Shown here one piece after another: positions 17,406 to 26,340 of a stretch of DNA of 64,000 bases. The stretch's first letter is position 1. Each line of letters starts with the position of its first letter. The notes beneath the pieces were generated by a model. The model was not told where the DNA came from, searched no databases, and saw only the letters and a program-made list of their open reading frames with translations. The stretch covers positions 310,001 to 374,000 of the forward strand of contig NZ_JAUORH010000001.1 of NCBI RefSeq assembly GCF_030547425.1. Reading direction: 5' to 3'. Source of the DNA: Tenacibaculum sp. 1_MG-2023 (GTDB lineage Bacteria > Bacteroidota > Bacteroidia > Flavobacteriales > Flavobacteriaceae). The translations under genes and the position numbers were made by a program.

Positions 17406-18233
17406 TTAAACTTTAAAAGTAAGCATTGGTCGTATTGCATTTTTTGATAGGTTTTTAGTAATACTTCCATTGAATATGTGAGATAAACCACTTCTTCCAT
17501 GAGTGGCTAATGCAATAATATCTGCATCAATTTCAGTAGAGAAGTTTAAAATCCCTTTTTCGATAGAAGAATCATTATAAGCATTTATAGTGTAGTTTTT
17601 TAAACCATATTTATCGATGAATTTTTTAATACGTTGATTGGTTTCTTGAGTGTTTTCAAATTTTTGAGGAGTATTTATTTTTAATAAGTGAATTGTACTA
17701 TCAAAACTTTTAGCAAAATCTAAAAACCGCTCAAAGGCTTGATTTTTATTAGGCTTAAAACTTGAAGCAAAAACAATATTCCCAGGGTTAAAATCATCTC
17801 CATTTTTTTTGGTGACAATAACAGGAATATTAGAGTTTCTCACAACTTTCTCGGTGTTAGAGCCTATAAGAATTTCCTCTAAATTCGTGTGACCTTTGGC
17901 TCCCATAACAATAAGATCTGTTCCGTTTTTTTTAGAATAATCTTGAATTCCATCATAAGGGGTCTGAAATCGGATAGCATGTTTGATATTGTCGTTTTTA
18001 GGAAAAAACATTTTTTTGTAATCAAGCATTCTGTCGCGAACTTTTCTAATATACAACATGCTTTCTGGGATACTGAAATTAACTCCTGATCCCATATCTA
18101 CAAATCCAGTAGGAAGTTCAACCATATGAAGTAGGTGAACTTCGCTGTTAGCTTTTTTAGCTATTGTCGAGGCTAACTTCGAAGCGTACTCAGAAGGTTT
18201 TGAAAAATCGATTGGTACTAGTATTTTTTTCAT
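17406..18233 (-). CDS. Universal stress protein, tandem Usp domains
   Basis: 275 residues with two UspA domains. Domain 1 (1-145) ends with the ATP-binding pattern GAKGHTNLEEILIGSNTEKV (G-x2-G-x9-GS). Domain 2 (150-275) has THGRSGLSHIFNGSITKNL. Such tandem proteins bind ATP and support survival under starvation or respiratory stress. Single gene convergent with the glycosyltransferase and divergent from rimP. Confidence 0.93.
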   Translation of the reverse strand: MKKILVPIDFSKPSEYASKLASTIAKKANSEVHLLHMVELPTGFVDMGSGVNFSIPESMLYIRKVRDRMLDYKKMFFPKNDNIKHAIRFQTPYDGIQDYSKKNGTDLIVMGAKGHTNLEEILIGSNTEKVVRNSNIPVIVTKKNGDDFNPGNIVFASSFKPNKNQAFERFLDFAKSFDSTIHLLKINTPQKFENTQETNQRIKKFIDKYGLKNYTINAYNDSSIEKGILNFSTEIDADIIALATHGRSGLSHIFNGSITKNLSKNAIRPMLTFKV

Positions 18234-18306
18234 AATAAGAAGATTTAAAGAGAGATAGTCATTTAAATATACGAAAAAACAACTTAATGTAACAAGGAAA
18301 AGATAT

Positions 18307-18337
18307 TTGTGTGTTAATGAATAACTTACTATATTTG
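18307..18337 (+). promoter_or_regulatory. Promoter of the rimP-nusA-infB operon
   Basis: TTG (18307-18309), 20-base spacer, TATATTTG (18330-18337): a full match to the flavobacterial TTG-N17-20-TANNTTTG. The predicted start near 18342 leaves a leader of about 55 bases containing a hairpin. Confidence 0.7.
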
Positions 18338-18360
18338 CAGCAAATTTATTAATCAGATAG

Positions 18361-18388
18361 ATGAAGGGGACGTGAGTCCCCTCTTTTT
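18361..18388 (+). promoter_or_regulatory. Leader hairpin with U-run and embedded micro-ORF upstream of rimP
   Basis: AGGGGAC (18365-18371), a GTGA tetraloop of GNRA type, and GTCCCCT (18376-18382), followed by CTTTTT. This is shaped like an intrinsic terminator, but it lies inside the leader 10 bases before rimP. A four-codon ORF, ATG AAG GGG ACG TGA (18361-18375), covers the 5' arm and stops in the loop. Attenuation is therefore possible; a rimP leader element is known in enterobacteria, but homology is not implied. Confidence 0.55.
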
Positions 18389-18397
18389 ATACCTAAG

Positions 18398-18859
18398 ATG
18401 AATCAAGAACGAGTTAAAGAATTATTACAAGAAGCCTTACAAGAAAATGAGTCGTTATATTTAATAGACTTACAGTTTTTGGCAGACAATAAAATAAAAG
18501 TAATAGTAGACGGTGATTCAGGCGTGCCGCTAAGCGAATGTATTCGTATTAGTAGGAATATAGAACATAATTTAGATAGAGAAGAAGAAGACTTTTCGTT
18601 AGAAATTACAACGCCAGATATTGCGCATCCAATAACTGTAAAGCGTCAGTATAAAAAGAATATCAACCGAATTCTAAAAGTTAAAACAGCAACTGAAGAG
18701 TTTGAAGGAACATTAACTGAGGTAACAGAAGATACTATTACCTTATTTTGGAAAGCAAGAGAGCCTAAGCCAGTAGGTAAAGGAAAGCATACGGTAGAGA
18801 AAACAAAAACACTAGCGTATCAAGATATTAAAGAAGCAAAAGTGAAGATCATATTTTAA
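18398..18859 (+). CDS. rimP: Ribosome maturation factor RimP
   Basis: 153 residues, the standard length. N-terminal alpha/beta domain (VIVDGDSGVPLSECIRISR) and C-terminal SH3-like domain (FEGTLTEVTEDTITLFWK). RimP assists 30S subunit maturation. First gene of the conserved rimP-nusA-infB operon; nusA follows after 12 bases. Confidence 0.96.
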   Translation: MNQERVKELLQEALQENESLYLIDLQFLADNKIKVIVDGDSGVPLSECIRISRNIEHNLDREEEDFSLEITTPDIAHPITVKRQYKKNINRILKVKTATEEFEGTLTEVTEDTITLFWKAREPKPVGKGKHTVEKTKTLAYQDIKEAKVKIIF

Positions 18860-18871
18860 TTAGAGAATGAA

Positions 18872-20128
18872 ATGGAAAATATTGCGTTAATTGAATCATT
18901 TTCGGAGTTTAAAGATAATAAGAGTATAGACAGAGTAACATTAATGTCTATATTAGAAGAAGTATTTCGTGCAGCCTTAAAACGTAGGTTTGGGTCAGAT
19001 GAGAACTTTGATATCATTATTAACCCAGATAAAGGAGATTTAGAGATTTGGAGAAACCGAGTGGTGGTAGCAGATGGAATGTCTGAAGACGATAATGAGG
19101 AAATTGAACTCTCAGAAGCAAGAAGAATTGAACCAGATTTTGAAATTGGAGAAGATGTTTCTGAAGAAGTAAAGCTAGTAGATTTAGGAAGACGTGCCAT
19201 TTTAGCATTGCGTCAAAACCTAATTTCTAAAATTCACGAGCACGATAGTACAAACGTCTTTAAGCAATTTAAAGATTTAGAAGGAGAAATTTATAGTGCA
19301 GAAGTGCACCATATTCGTCATAATGCTGTAATTTTGTTGGATGATGAAGGAAATGAGATTGTTTTACCAAAGAGTGAACAGATTCGTTCTGACTTCTTTA
19401 GAAAAGGAGATGCAGTTAGAGGAGTGATAAAATCAGTAGAGTTAAGAGGTAATAAACCCGCTATTATTTTATCAAGAACTTCGCCAGCGTTCTTAGTGAA
19501 ATTATTTGAACAAGAAATTCCTGAGGTTTTTGATGGTTTAATCACTATTGAAGGTGTTGCAAGAATTCCTGGAGATAAAGCAAAAATAGCAGTAGATTCT
19601 TATGATGATAGAATTGATCCTGTTGGAGCTTGTGTTGGTGTAAAAGGATCTCGTATTCATGGTATTGTACGTGAATTAGGAAACGAAAATATTGATGTAA
19701 TCAATTACACTAAAAACGAACAGTTGTTTGTTTCTAGAGCATTAAGTCCTGCTAAAGTTACTTCTGTAGATATTCAGATGTACGAAGAAGAGAAGAATGG
19801 TAAAAAAGGACGTGTAAACGTTTTATTAAAGCCAGAAGAAGTATCAAAAGCAATTGGTAGAGCTGGTGTTAATATTCGTTTAGCAAGTGAATTAACAGGT
19901 TACGAAATAGATGTTCAAAGAGAAGGAATTGAAGAAGAAGATGTAGAGTTAACAGAATTCTCAGACGAAATCGAAGCTTGGGTAATTGTAGAGTTCAAGA
20001 AGATAGGTTTAGATACAGCAAAGAGTGTTTTAGAAAAAGACGTATCAATGCTAGTACAGAGAACCGATTTAGAAGAAGAAACAATATTAGATGTTCAACG
20101 AATTTTAAGAGAAGAATTCGAAGACTAA
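18872..20128 (+). CDS. nusA: Transcription termination/antitermination factor NusA
   Basis: 418 residues. N-terminal RNAP-binding domain (1-130), S1 domain (~135-200, GEIYSAEVHHIRHNAVILLD), and two KH domains (~235-345, containing DPVGACVGVKGSRI and EEVSKAIGRAGVNIRLA). There are no C-terminal acidic repeats, as is normal outside proteobacteria. It modulates pausing, termination and antitermination. Middle gene of the operon; the upstream leader hairpin could be its own control point. Confidence 0.97.
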   Translation: MENIALIESFSEFKDNKSIDRVTLMSILEEVFRAALKRRFGSDENFDIIINPDKGDLEIWRNRVVVADGMSEDDNEEIELSEARRIEPDFEIGEDVSEEVKLVDLGRRAILALRQNLISKIHEHDSTNVFKQFKDLEGEIYSAEVHHIRHNAVILLDDEGNEIVLPKSEQIRSDFFRKGDAVRGVIKSVELRGNKPAIILSRTSPAFLVKLFEQEIPEVFDGLITIEGVARIPGDKAKIAVDSYDDRIDPVGACVGVKGSRIHGIVRELGNENIDVINYTKNEQLFVSRALSPAKVTSVDIQMYEEEKNGKKGRVNVLLKPEEVSKAIGRAGVNIRLASELTGYEIDVQREGIEEEDVELTEFSDEIEAWVIVEFKKIGLDTAKSVLEKDVSMLVQRTDLEEETILDVQRILREEFED

Positions 20129-20251
20129 AATATATAAAGGAAGCTAGTTTCCTGTTTTTAATGCAAAATCTAGCAAAAAAGAGAAAAAAAGCATAACTAT
20201 ACTTAGCATGTATAAAGTGTGTTTTTTCAATAAAAAAGTATAAAATAATAT

Positions 20252-23143
20252 ATGGCTGAAGGCAAAAAATTAAGACTAAATAAGGTTTTAAGAGAACTAA
20301 ACATTTCTTTAGATAGAGCTGTAGAACACCTAGCTAAAAATGGCTATGACATAGAAGCTCGCCCTACTACCAAAATATCAGATAAAGAATATCAAATTTT
20401 ATTTGATGGTTTTCAAACTGATAAATCTAAAAAGGTGGCCTCTAAAGAAGTTAGCGAAGAAAAGAAAAAAGAGAAAGAGGCAATTCGTCAGCAATTAGAA
20501 CAAGAGCAAGAAAAAAAGCGATTAGAAGAAGAAGCAAAAAAACAAGAAGTTTTAAAAGCCAAAGCTGAAAAGTTAGAACTTAAAACTGTAGGTAAAATAG
20601 ATGTTGAAACTGGTAAAGCTGTTGAAGAAAAACCAGAGCCAACTAAAATTGAGTCAACTAAAGTTGAACCAGTAAAAGTAGAGCCTGCAAAAAAAGAGGA
20701 GAAGGTAGAAGAACCTAAGAAAGAAGAGTCTGTTCAACCAGTTCAAGAAACAAAAAAAGTTGAAGAACCAGTAAAAGTTGAAGAGAAAAAGCCAGAGCCT
20801 CCAAAAACTGAGAAGCCCAAAAAACAAACAGTTAATACTCCTAAAAAGGAAGTGAAAAAAGAACAGCCTAAAGAAGTAAAAAAGACTGTTGATAAAAAGG
20901 TTAAAGAGGTGAAGCAATCAGAAAAAGAGACTGAGGTTACTCCAGAAAATGCTGAGAAAATTAAAACTCAGTATAAGAAATTAGAAGGCCCTAATTTTAC
21001 AGGTCAAAAGATTGATTTAAAACAATTTGAAAGACCAAAAAAGAAGAAACCAGAAGCTAAAACTGACGGAGATAAAAAGAAACGTAAAAGGATTAGTAAA
21101 CCAGGTACCCCAAGTACAGGTACAGGAGCAAGACCTCAAGGAAATAATAGAGGAAGTGGTCCAAATCGAGGAGGCCAAAGAAGTGGAAACCGAGGAGGTC
21201 AAAGAGGTAGAAGACCAGCTACAGCTCCAAAAGAAGAATTAACAGAAGCACAAATCCAAAAACAAGTTAGAGAAACCTTAGAGAAACTTCAAGGTAAATC
21301 TAAAAAAGGAAAAGGTGCAAAATACCGTAGAGACAAAAGAGACGCACACCGTCAGCAAAGTGAGGCTGAATTACAAGCTGCACAAGCAGAAAGTAAAGTG
21401 TTAAAAGTAACAGAGTTTGTTACGGTAAGCGAAGTAGCTACGATGATGGATGTTCCTGTTACCCAGATTATTTCTAGCTGTATGATGTTAGGAATGATGG
21501 TAACAATGAACCAACGTTTAGATGCTGAAACATTACAAATTGTAGCAGAAGAGTTTAACTATACAGTTGAATTTGTAGGTGCTGAAGTAGAGGAATCTAT
21601 AGAAGAAACTGAAGATAAGCCAGAAGATTTAGCCACTCGTGCACCAATTATTACAGTAATGGGACACGTAGATCACGGTAAAACTTCATTATTAGATTAT
21701 ATTCGTAAAGCGAATGTAATTGAAGGGGAATCAGGAGGTATTACGCAACACATTGGTGCTTATGCAGTAAATGTGGGAGATCAAAAAATAGCTTTCCTAG
21801 ATACACCAGGTCACGAGGCCTTTACAGCAATGCGTGCACGTGGAGCTCAAGTTACCGATTTAGTAATTATTGTAGTAGCTGCCGATGATGATGTAATGCC
21901 ACAAACAAAAGAGGCAATTTCTCATGCACAAGCAGCAGGAGTTCCAATTATTTTTGCAATAAATAAAATAGATAAGCCTAACGCGAATCCAGATAATATT
22001 AAGACGCAACTTTCTTCTATGAACTTATTAGTAGAAGACTGGGGTGGTAACATTCAATCACAAGAAATTTCTGCTAAAACAGGGCAAGGAGTTGATGAAT
22101 TACTAGAAAAAGTATTATTAGAAGCAGAAGTATTAGAGTTAAAAGCTAACCCTGATAAGAATGCAAATGGAGCTGTTGTAGAAGCTTTGTTAGATAAAGG
22201 TAGAGGATATGTATCTACAATTTTAGTACAAGCGGGTACCTTAAAAATTGGAGACTATATGTTAGCAGGAAAGCATAGTGGTAAAGTAAGAGCTATGTTT
22301 GATGATAAAGGAAGAAAAGTATTAGAAGCAGGACCTTCTACACCTGTATCAATTTTAGGGTTAGATGGAGCACCACAAGCAGGTGATAAATTTAATGTAT
22401 TTGAAGATGAGCGTGAAGCTAAACAAATAGCAGCTAAACGTTCTCAGTTACAACGTGAGCAATCAGTTAGAACACAAAAAACATTAACGCTTGCAGAAAT
22501 TGGTCGACGTATTGCATTAGGAGACTTCAAAGAATTAAACATCATCTTAAAAGGAGATGTAGACGGTTCAGTAGAAGCTTTAACAGATTCGTTCCAGAAA
22601 CTATCTACAGAAGAAATCCAAGTAAATATTTTACATAAAGGAGTTGGAGCAATTACCGAGTCTGATGTATTATTAGCAACTGCTTCAGACGCGATTATAG
22701 TAGGATTTAACGTACGTCCACAAGGAAATGCACGTTCGGTAGCAGATAGAGAAGAGGTTGATATCAGAACATATTCAATTATCTACGATGCTATTAATGA
22801 CTTGAAAGATGCCATGGAAGGAATGTTATCTCCAGAGATGAAAGAAGAGGTTCTTGGTAATGTAGAAATTAGAGAAGTTTATAAAATTTCTAAAGTTGGT
22901 AACATTGCAGGATGTATGGTGATGACAGGGAAAATTACAAGAGATTCTAAGGTTCGTGTAATTAGAGATGGAATTGTAGTTCATGATGGTGTATTAACGT
23001 CGTTAAAACGTTTTAAAGACGATGTTAAAGAAGTAACTAAAGGATACGATTGTGGTCTTCAAATAAAAGGATATAACGATATTAAAGAAGGAGATACACT
23101 AGAAGCTTATACTGAAGTTGCAGTTAAGAAAAAACTTAAGTAA
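20252..23143 (+). CDS. infB: Translation initiation factor IF-2
   Basis: 963 residues. An IF2_N-like helical start (1-50) is followed by a long K/E/P-rich linker (~65-250) and a basic G/R-rich stretch (~285-330, [17 protein letters not shown]), then a second IF2_N module. The G domain begins near residue 470 with [12 protein letters not shown] (G1), DTPGHE (G3) and NKIDK (G4), followed by domains II-IV. It places fMet-tRNA on the 30S subunit with GTP. It lies 123 bases after nusA. The long low-complexity linker is normal for Bacteroidota. Confidence 0.97.
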   Translation: MAEGKKLRLNKVLRELNISLDRAVEHLAKNGYDIEARPTTKISDKEYQILFDGFQTDKSKKVASKEVSEEKKKEKEAIRQQLEQEQEKKRLEEEAKKQEVLKAKAEKLELKTVGKIDVETGKAVEEKPEPTKIESTKVEPVKVEPAKKEEKVEEPKKEESVQPVQETKKVEEPVKVEEKKPEPPKTEKPKKQTVNTPKKEVKKEQPKEVKKTVDKKVKEVKQSEKETEVTPENAEKIKTQYKKLEGPNFTGQKIDLKQFERPKKKKPEAKTDGDKKKRKRISKPGTPSTGTGARPQGNNRGSGPNRGGQRSGNRGGQRGRRPATAPKEELTEAQIQKQVRETLEKLQGKSKKGKGAKYRRDKRDAHRQQSEAELQAAQAESKVLKVTEFVTVSEVATMMDVPVTQIISSCMMLGMMVTMNQRLDAETLQIVAEEFNYTVEFVGAEVEESIEETEDKPEDLATRAPIITVMGHVDHGKTSLLDYIRKANVIEGESGGITQHIGAYAVNVGDQKIAFLDTPGHEAFTAMRARGAQVTDLVIIVVAADDDVMPQTKEAISHAQAAGVPIIFAINKIDKPNANPDNIKTQLSSMNLLVEDWGGNIQSQEISAKTGQGVDELLEKVLLEAEVLELKANPDKNANGAVVEALLDKGRGYVSTILVQAGTLKIGDYMLAGKHSGKVRAMFDDKGRKVLEAGPSTPVSILGLDGAPQAGDKFNVFEDEREAKQIAAKRSQLQREQSVRTQKTLTLAEIGRRIALGDFKELNIILKGDVDGSVEALTDSFQKLSTEEIQVNILHKGVGAITESDVLLATASDAIIVGFNVRPQGNARSVADREEVDIRTYSIIYDAINDLKDAMEGMLSPEMKEEVLGNVEIREVYKISKVGNIAGCMVMTGKITRDSKVRVIRDGIVVHDGVLTSLKRFKDDVKEVTKGYDCGLQIKGYNDIKEGDTLEAYTEVAVKKKLK

Positions 23144-23168
23144 TCACTTACTTTAATATAGAATATAG

Positions 23169-23195
23169 AAGGTACCTAATTGGGTGCCTTTTTTT
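23169..23195 (+). terminator. Intrinsic terminator after infB
   Basis: AAGGTACC / GGTGCCTT (one G-T wobble) with a short loop and a T-run to 23195, 26 bases after the infB stop. Confidence 0.85.
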
Positions 23196-23248
23196 GTGCT
23201 TAGTATGTGAAAATTACTTTTTTAATCAATTTATTATTAAATGTTTAA

Positions 23249-23264
23249 AGCACTTTAAAGTGCT
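23249..23264. repeat. 16-bp perfect palindrome in a gene-free stretch
   Basis: AGCACTTTAAAGTGCT is its own reverse complement. It lies in the 329-base gap between infB and the next gene, beside a gene remnant. It may be an operator of a lost gene or chance in AT-rich DNA. Confidence 0.3.
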
Positions 23265-23271
23265 GATATGA

Positions 23272-23385
23272 TTATGTATTATTCTGACAATAGCTATATG
23301 CATATGTTTACAGAAAGAAGGTCAAAAAGCTAGAATGGATGCAGTAGTTACTTCAGGAGGATTCAGAGCTACTATGGCAGATTAG
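23272..23385 (+). pseudogene. Possible 3' end of a deleted gene
   Basis: After the infB terminator one frame is open from 23272 to TAG at 23383-23385 with no start codon near its beginning. It encodes a hydrophobic run and then QKEGQKARMDAVVTSGGF and RATMAD, less AT-driven than surrounding non-coding DNA. A terminator follows 28 bases on. Stop plus terminator without a gene body suggests that the 5' part was deleted. I cannot name the protein. The rest of the 329-base gap holds only the two terminators and a palindrome. Confidence 0.3.
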
Positions 23386-23413
23386 TCTGTTTTAATACGA
23401 AATTCATATATTA

Positions 23414-23446
23414 AGACGTTCTTTATTTAAAAGAGCGCCTTTTTAT
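23414..23446 (+). terminator. Intrinsic terminator behind the gene remnant
   Basis: CGTTCTTT / AAAGAGCG (one wobble) with an ATTTA-type loop, then CC and a T-run. It has no intact gene upstream apart from the remnant. Confidence 0.65.
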
Positions 23447-23472
23447 TATTATAATCTAAAAAGTAAGAATAG

Positions 23473-23898
23473 ATGAAGTACCAAAAAATAATAATTCCTG
23501 TAGTATTTTTATTAGTGATGAATTGTGTAGCACAAAATAAAACAAAACAGTTTGATAAAATAGCTTATGAAGCGCAAACAAGGGGAAGTTTGGTGCAGTT
23601 AACTATTGAAGGAAATAAATTATCATACAAAACGTATCAAAAGGAAGGAACTAAAGAAATAACTAAAGAACAGTTAGAAGAGCTAAAAAGGATAGTTAAT
23701 GAGTTAAATTTAGAGAATATAAGTGATTTAAAGGCACCAAGCGAAAAAAGAATAACTGATGGAGCCTTGCATGCGGTATTTACGATTAAAATAGCTGATA
23801 AGGAATATAAATCAAGCATATTCGATGCTGGTAATCCGCCAAAAGAATTAAAAAAACTAGAAGGTTTTTTCTATAACCTTTCAGGGTTAAAAGAATAA
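23473..23898 (+). CDS. Small secreted hypothetical protein
   Basis: 141 residues with an N-terminal signal (MKYQKIIIPVVFLLVMNCVAQ); NCVAQ could be a lipobox at C18 or a signal peptidase I site. The mature part alternates beta and helix (VQLTIEGNKLSYKTYQKEG, KEITKEQLEELKRIVNELN, FTIKIADKEYKSSIFDAG), an arrangement I associate with small periplasmic flavobacterial proteins without known function. Closed by a strong hairpin; single-gene unit. Confidence 0.75.
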   Translation: MKYQKIIIPVVFLLVMNCVAQNKTKQFDKIAYEAQTRGSLVQLTIEGNKLSYKTYQKEGTKEITKEQLEELKRIVNELNLENISDLKAPSEKRITDGALHAVFTIKIADKEYKSSIFDAGNPPKELKKLEGFFYNLSGLKE

Positions 23899-23900
23899 AT

Positions 23901-23930
23901 AAAAAACCGAGCAATTTGCTCGGTTTTTTG
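23901..23930. terminator. Bidirectional intrinsic terminator (copy 1 of a shared core)
   Basis: AAAAAACCGAGCA / TGCTCGGTTTTTT between convergent units. The 20-base core ACCGAGCAATTTGCTCGGTT is repeated exactly at 25277-25304. Confidence 0.85.
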
Positions 23931-23945
23931 TTAAAAGAAAGAATA

Positions 23946-25178
23946 TTAATTCTTTTTATAAATTTTACTTTTTTTACCGTTTTTATCAATAAAATAGAAA
24001 CCTTCAGGTAGGCTTTTAATAACATCAGTTTCTTCTGTTTTATTGTTGACTGTAGTTTCATTAATTTTATTCCCGTTTACATCATAAATAGTCAACTGGG
24101 TAAGGGTTTTACTCATGTACTCTTTAAAATATATTGGAATTACAAATGTATTATTATCTACATTTGATTCATTAATATTTTCAATTTCTCCAATTATATA
24201 GTAATTGCCGTAAAGGACATCATCATACTCTTTACCTGTTTTTATTTCATCCCCAAAAATAGTAGTAGATGCTACAGTATATCCATTTTTGCTTATTGAA
24301 GGAACACTTATGGGATTTCGAAGAGTTAATTTATAATCACTATCGTCTAATGTTTTTCCATTAATAGATGTGTAAAAATTTATTTTTGTTGAGCTAGAGC
24401 TGATTTCACCAATATTATCAATAATAATTTGTTGAAGAGAAAGTTGACCTGCATTTCTCGAAACAATATGTCTATTAGAGCCCAAATCGTTTAAACTAGT
24501 AGAACATGTTGAACTTGGACATTCACTTATTATGTAAACATCGTCTATTTTTAAATCTGGGTTACCAATAGGACATCCATTGTTAGAAGAAGGACCAGCT
24601 TGATTAGGACAGTTGTCTTGCCAGTTTTGTACACCATCTCCATCAGAATCTCCATTATCCTGTGAATCACAAGCGTCACCTATATTATCATTATCCATAT
24701 CGCTTTGATTACTATTTGAAATACTTATACAGTTATCTTGGCTATTCAAAACACCATCTCCATCATTATCTCCATCAGGAAATATATAGGTCAAGGTTTT
24801 AGTTAAACCAGCATATTTTACCACCAAAAAAACTTTTTATTTAGTTCGGTAGAGTAATCTATAAGAGAATTGTTCCACCAATTTTTTAAAGTATAAGAAG
24901 AAAATATTAAGTCAACATCATCTTCACGATTCCAATAACTTCTAGCTATCTCATTTGAAGAGTTTACAGCGTCTTTGTAAACAATTAAGTCTATTTGATG
25001 ATGTCCATGCGTACTATAGCTATAGTTCCCTTTAATTTTAAATTCAAAATCAAATCTTGTGCCAGCAGGAAATGTTAGTCCTTTTGTTTCATTTACCTTA
25101 AAGTCTATAACATCTATGGCCTGAGAAAAGCATGAGAAACTTAAAATGAATAATGTAATTAATGTAATTTTTTTTCAT
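23946..25178 (-). pseudogene. T9SS-secreted protein with thrombospondin type 3 repeats, broken by two homopolymer frameshifts
   Basis: Reading leftward, ATG at 25178 is followed by eight A's; with seven A's it would run into a signal peptide (ITLITLFILSFSCFSQ) and ~100 secreted residues. That frame stops at 24820-24818, just after seven T's (24825-24831); with eight T's it would continue into the long frame ending at 23946. The downstream part has TSP3 calcium-binding repeats ([30 protein letters not shown]), a CARDB-like beta domain and a type A T9SS sorting domain ([26 protein letters not shown]). The repaired product would be about 410 residues. Two single-base indels, both in homopolymers, mean decay, phase variation or sequencing error. 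Confidence 0.75.
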
Positions 25179-25276
25179 AGTTTTTATATTTTATAAATTA
25201 ATCGCTATAAAAATCAAGATTTTCCCTCGTTTATGAGTTAACCAGAGATTACTAAAAAGTAAATAAACTATAAAAC

Positions 25277-25304
25277 AAAAAAACCGAGCAATTTGCTCGG
25301 TTTT
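25277..25304 (-). terminator. Intrinsic terminator of the beta-helix lipoprotein gene (copy 2 of a shared core)
   Basis: Minus strand AAAACCGAGCA / TGCTCGGTTTT followed by TTTG, 26 bases past the stop at 25330. Same core as the hairpin at 23901-23930. Confidence 0.8.
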
Positions 25305-25329
25305 CTATAATTTTTAGTTTAAGTTACTG

Positions 25330-26340
25330 CTATAAACCTTTTGTCCATCCATTTGTCCAGTCAGGAGCATCAGCGCCATTACCAGCACCTGTGGTAGTTC
25401 CTTCAGAAATAAATGATTGGTTAGTCCCTGTATAATCTGTTAAAGCAAAGCCAGCGACATTGTTTGCAAACTGAATATTGGTCATTTTTAAGTCACCGTT
25501 TTCAATTCTCACACCAGCTTCCGCATCAGTAGATTTTGCTTTTACACCTAAATCAACACCTGATATATAGAGGTTATCAATAGTAAAGTTTCCACCACCT
25601 TCTTTGTAATATAAAGCTCCTTCAGTTACGGGTCCCACTACAGTGATGTTTTTTAAAGTAGCTGTAGTTACAGGAGTAGCATTTCCATTATCTCCGTTAT
25701 TAGAACCTTCAATACCAGCTTTGGCACTCCCAGAGATGTACCAGTACTCACCGGTTCCAGCCCATCCGTCAGCAAAATCAATAGAATCATCTCCTGAGTT
25801 AGTAGAAACTAAATATTTACCATTAACTGTACCTCCGAAAAATTCGATTCCGTCATCTCCTCCTTCGAAAGATTGAACATACTCTAAAGTAGTTCCAGAA
25901 CCTACACCGAATAAAGAAAGTCCGTTAAATTCTTTAGATGAGTTAAAAGATGCTCCTGTATATTCAATTCTTAAATAACGAATAGAACCAGAACTGTCAT
26001 CAGTTGTGTTTCCACCGTAAGTTAAACCAGCAACTTCTGAAGTTGCAACAGAACCAACATTTGTAGGAGCTTTACCACATATAACTAGTCCTCCCCAGTC
26101 TTTTGCAGCTGGAGTAGCTGAATTTGAAGTCATAATTACAGGATTGTTAGCCTCTCCATTGATGAAGATTTGTCCTCCTTGAGCAACAGCTATATAAGAA
26201 GAAGTACCTCCAGTAGCCTTAATAACTGTTCCTGCAGGAATTGTTAGCTTACCTCCTTCTTTTACTACAAAAGCACTTGTTAATTGGTATTCTACGTCAG
26301 CTTTTAATGAAACGTCACCTGTTACTTCACCAGCTAAGTT
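25330..26340 (-). repeat. Internal tandem repeat, second (C-terminal) copy
   Basis: Codons 401-736 of the beta-helix lipoprotein. The DNA repeats the preceding copy with a period of 1,032 bp (for example 25867-25970 against 26899-27002), with long identical blocks broken by scattered silent and replacement changes. Confidence 0.85.

Noticed and set aside
20137-20155. Hairpin between nusA and infB as a terminator
   Set aside because: The stem is only about five base pairs (AGGAA/TTCCT); too weak to end transcription of this operon.
23901-25304. Transposon-like inverted ends around the broken T9SS gene
   Set aside because: Both copies are ordinary terminators with T-runs at gene ends; no target-site duplication or transposase is visible.
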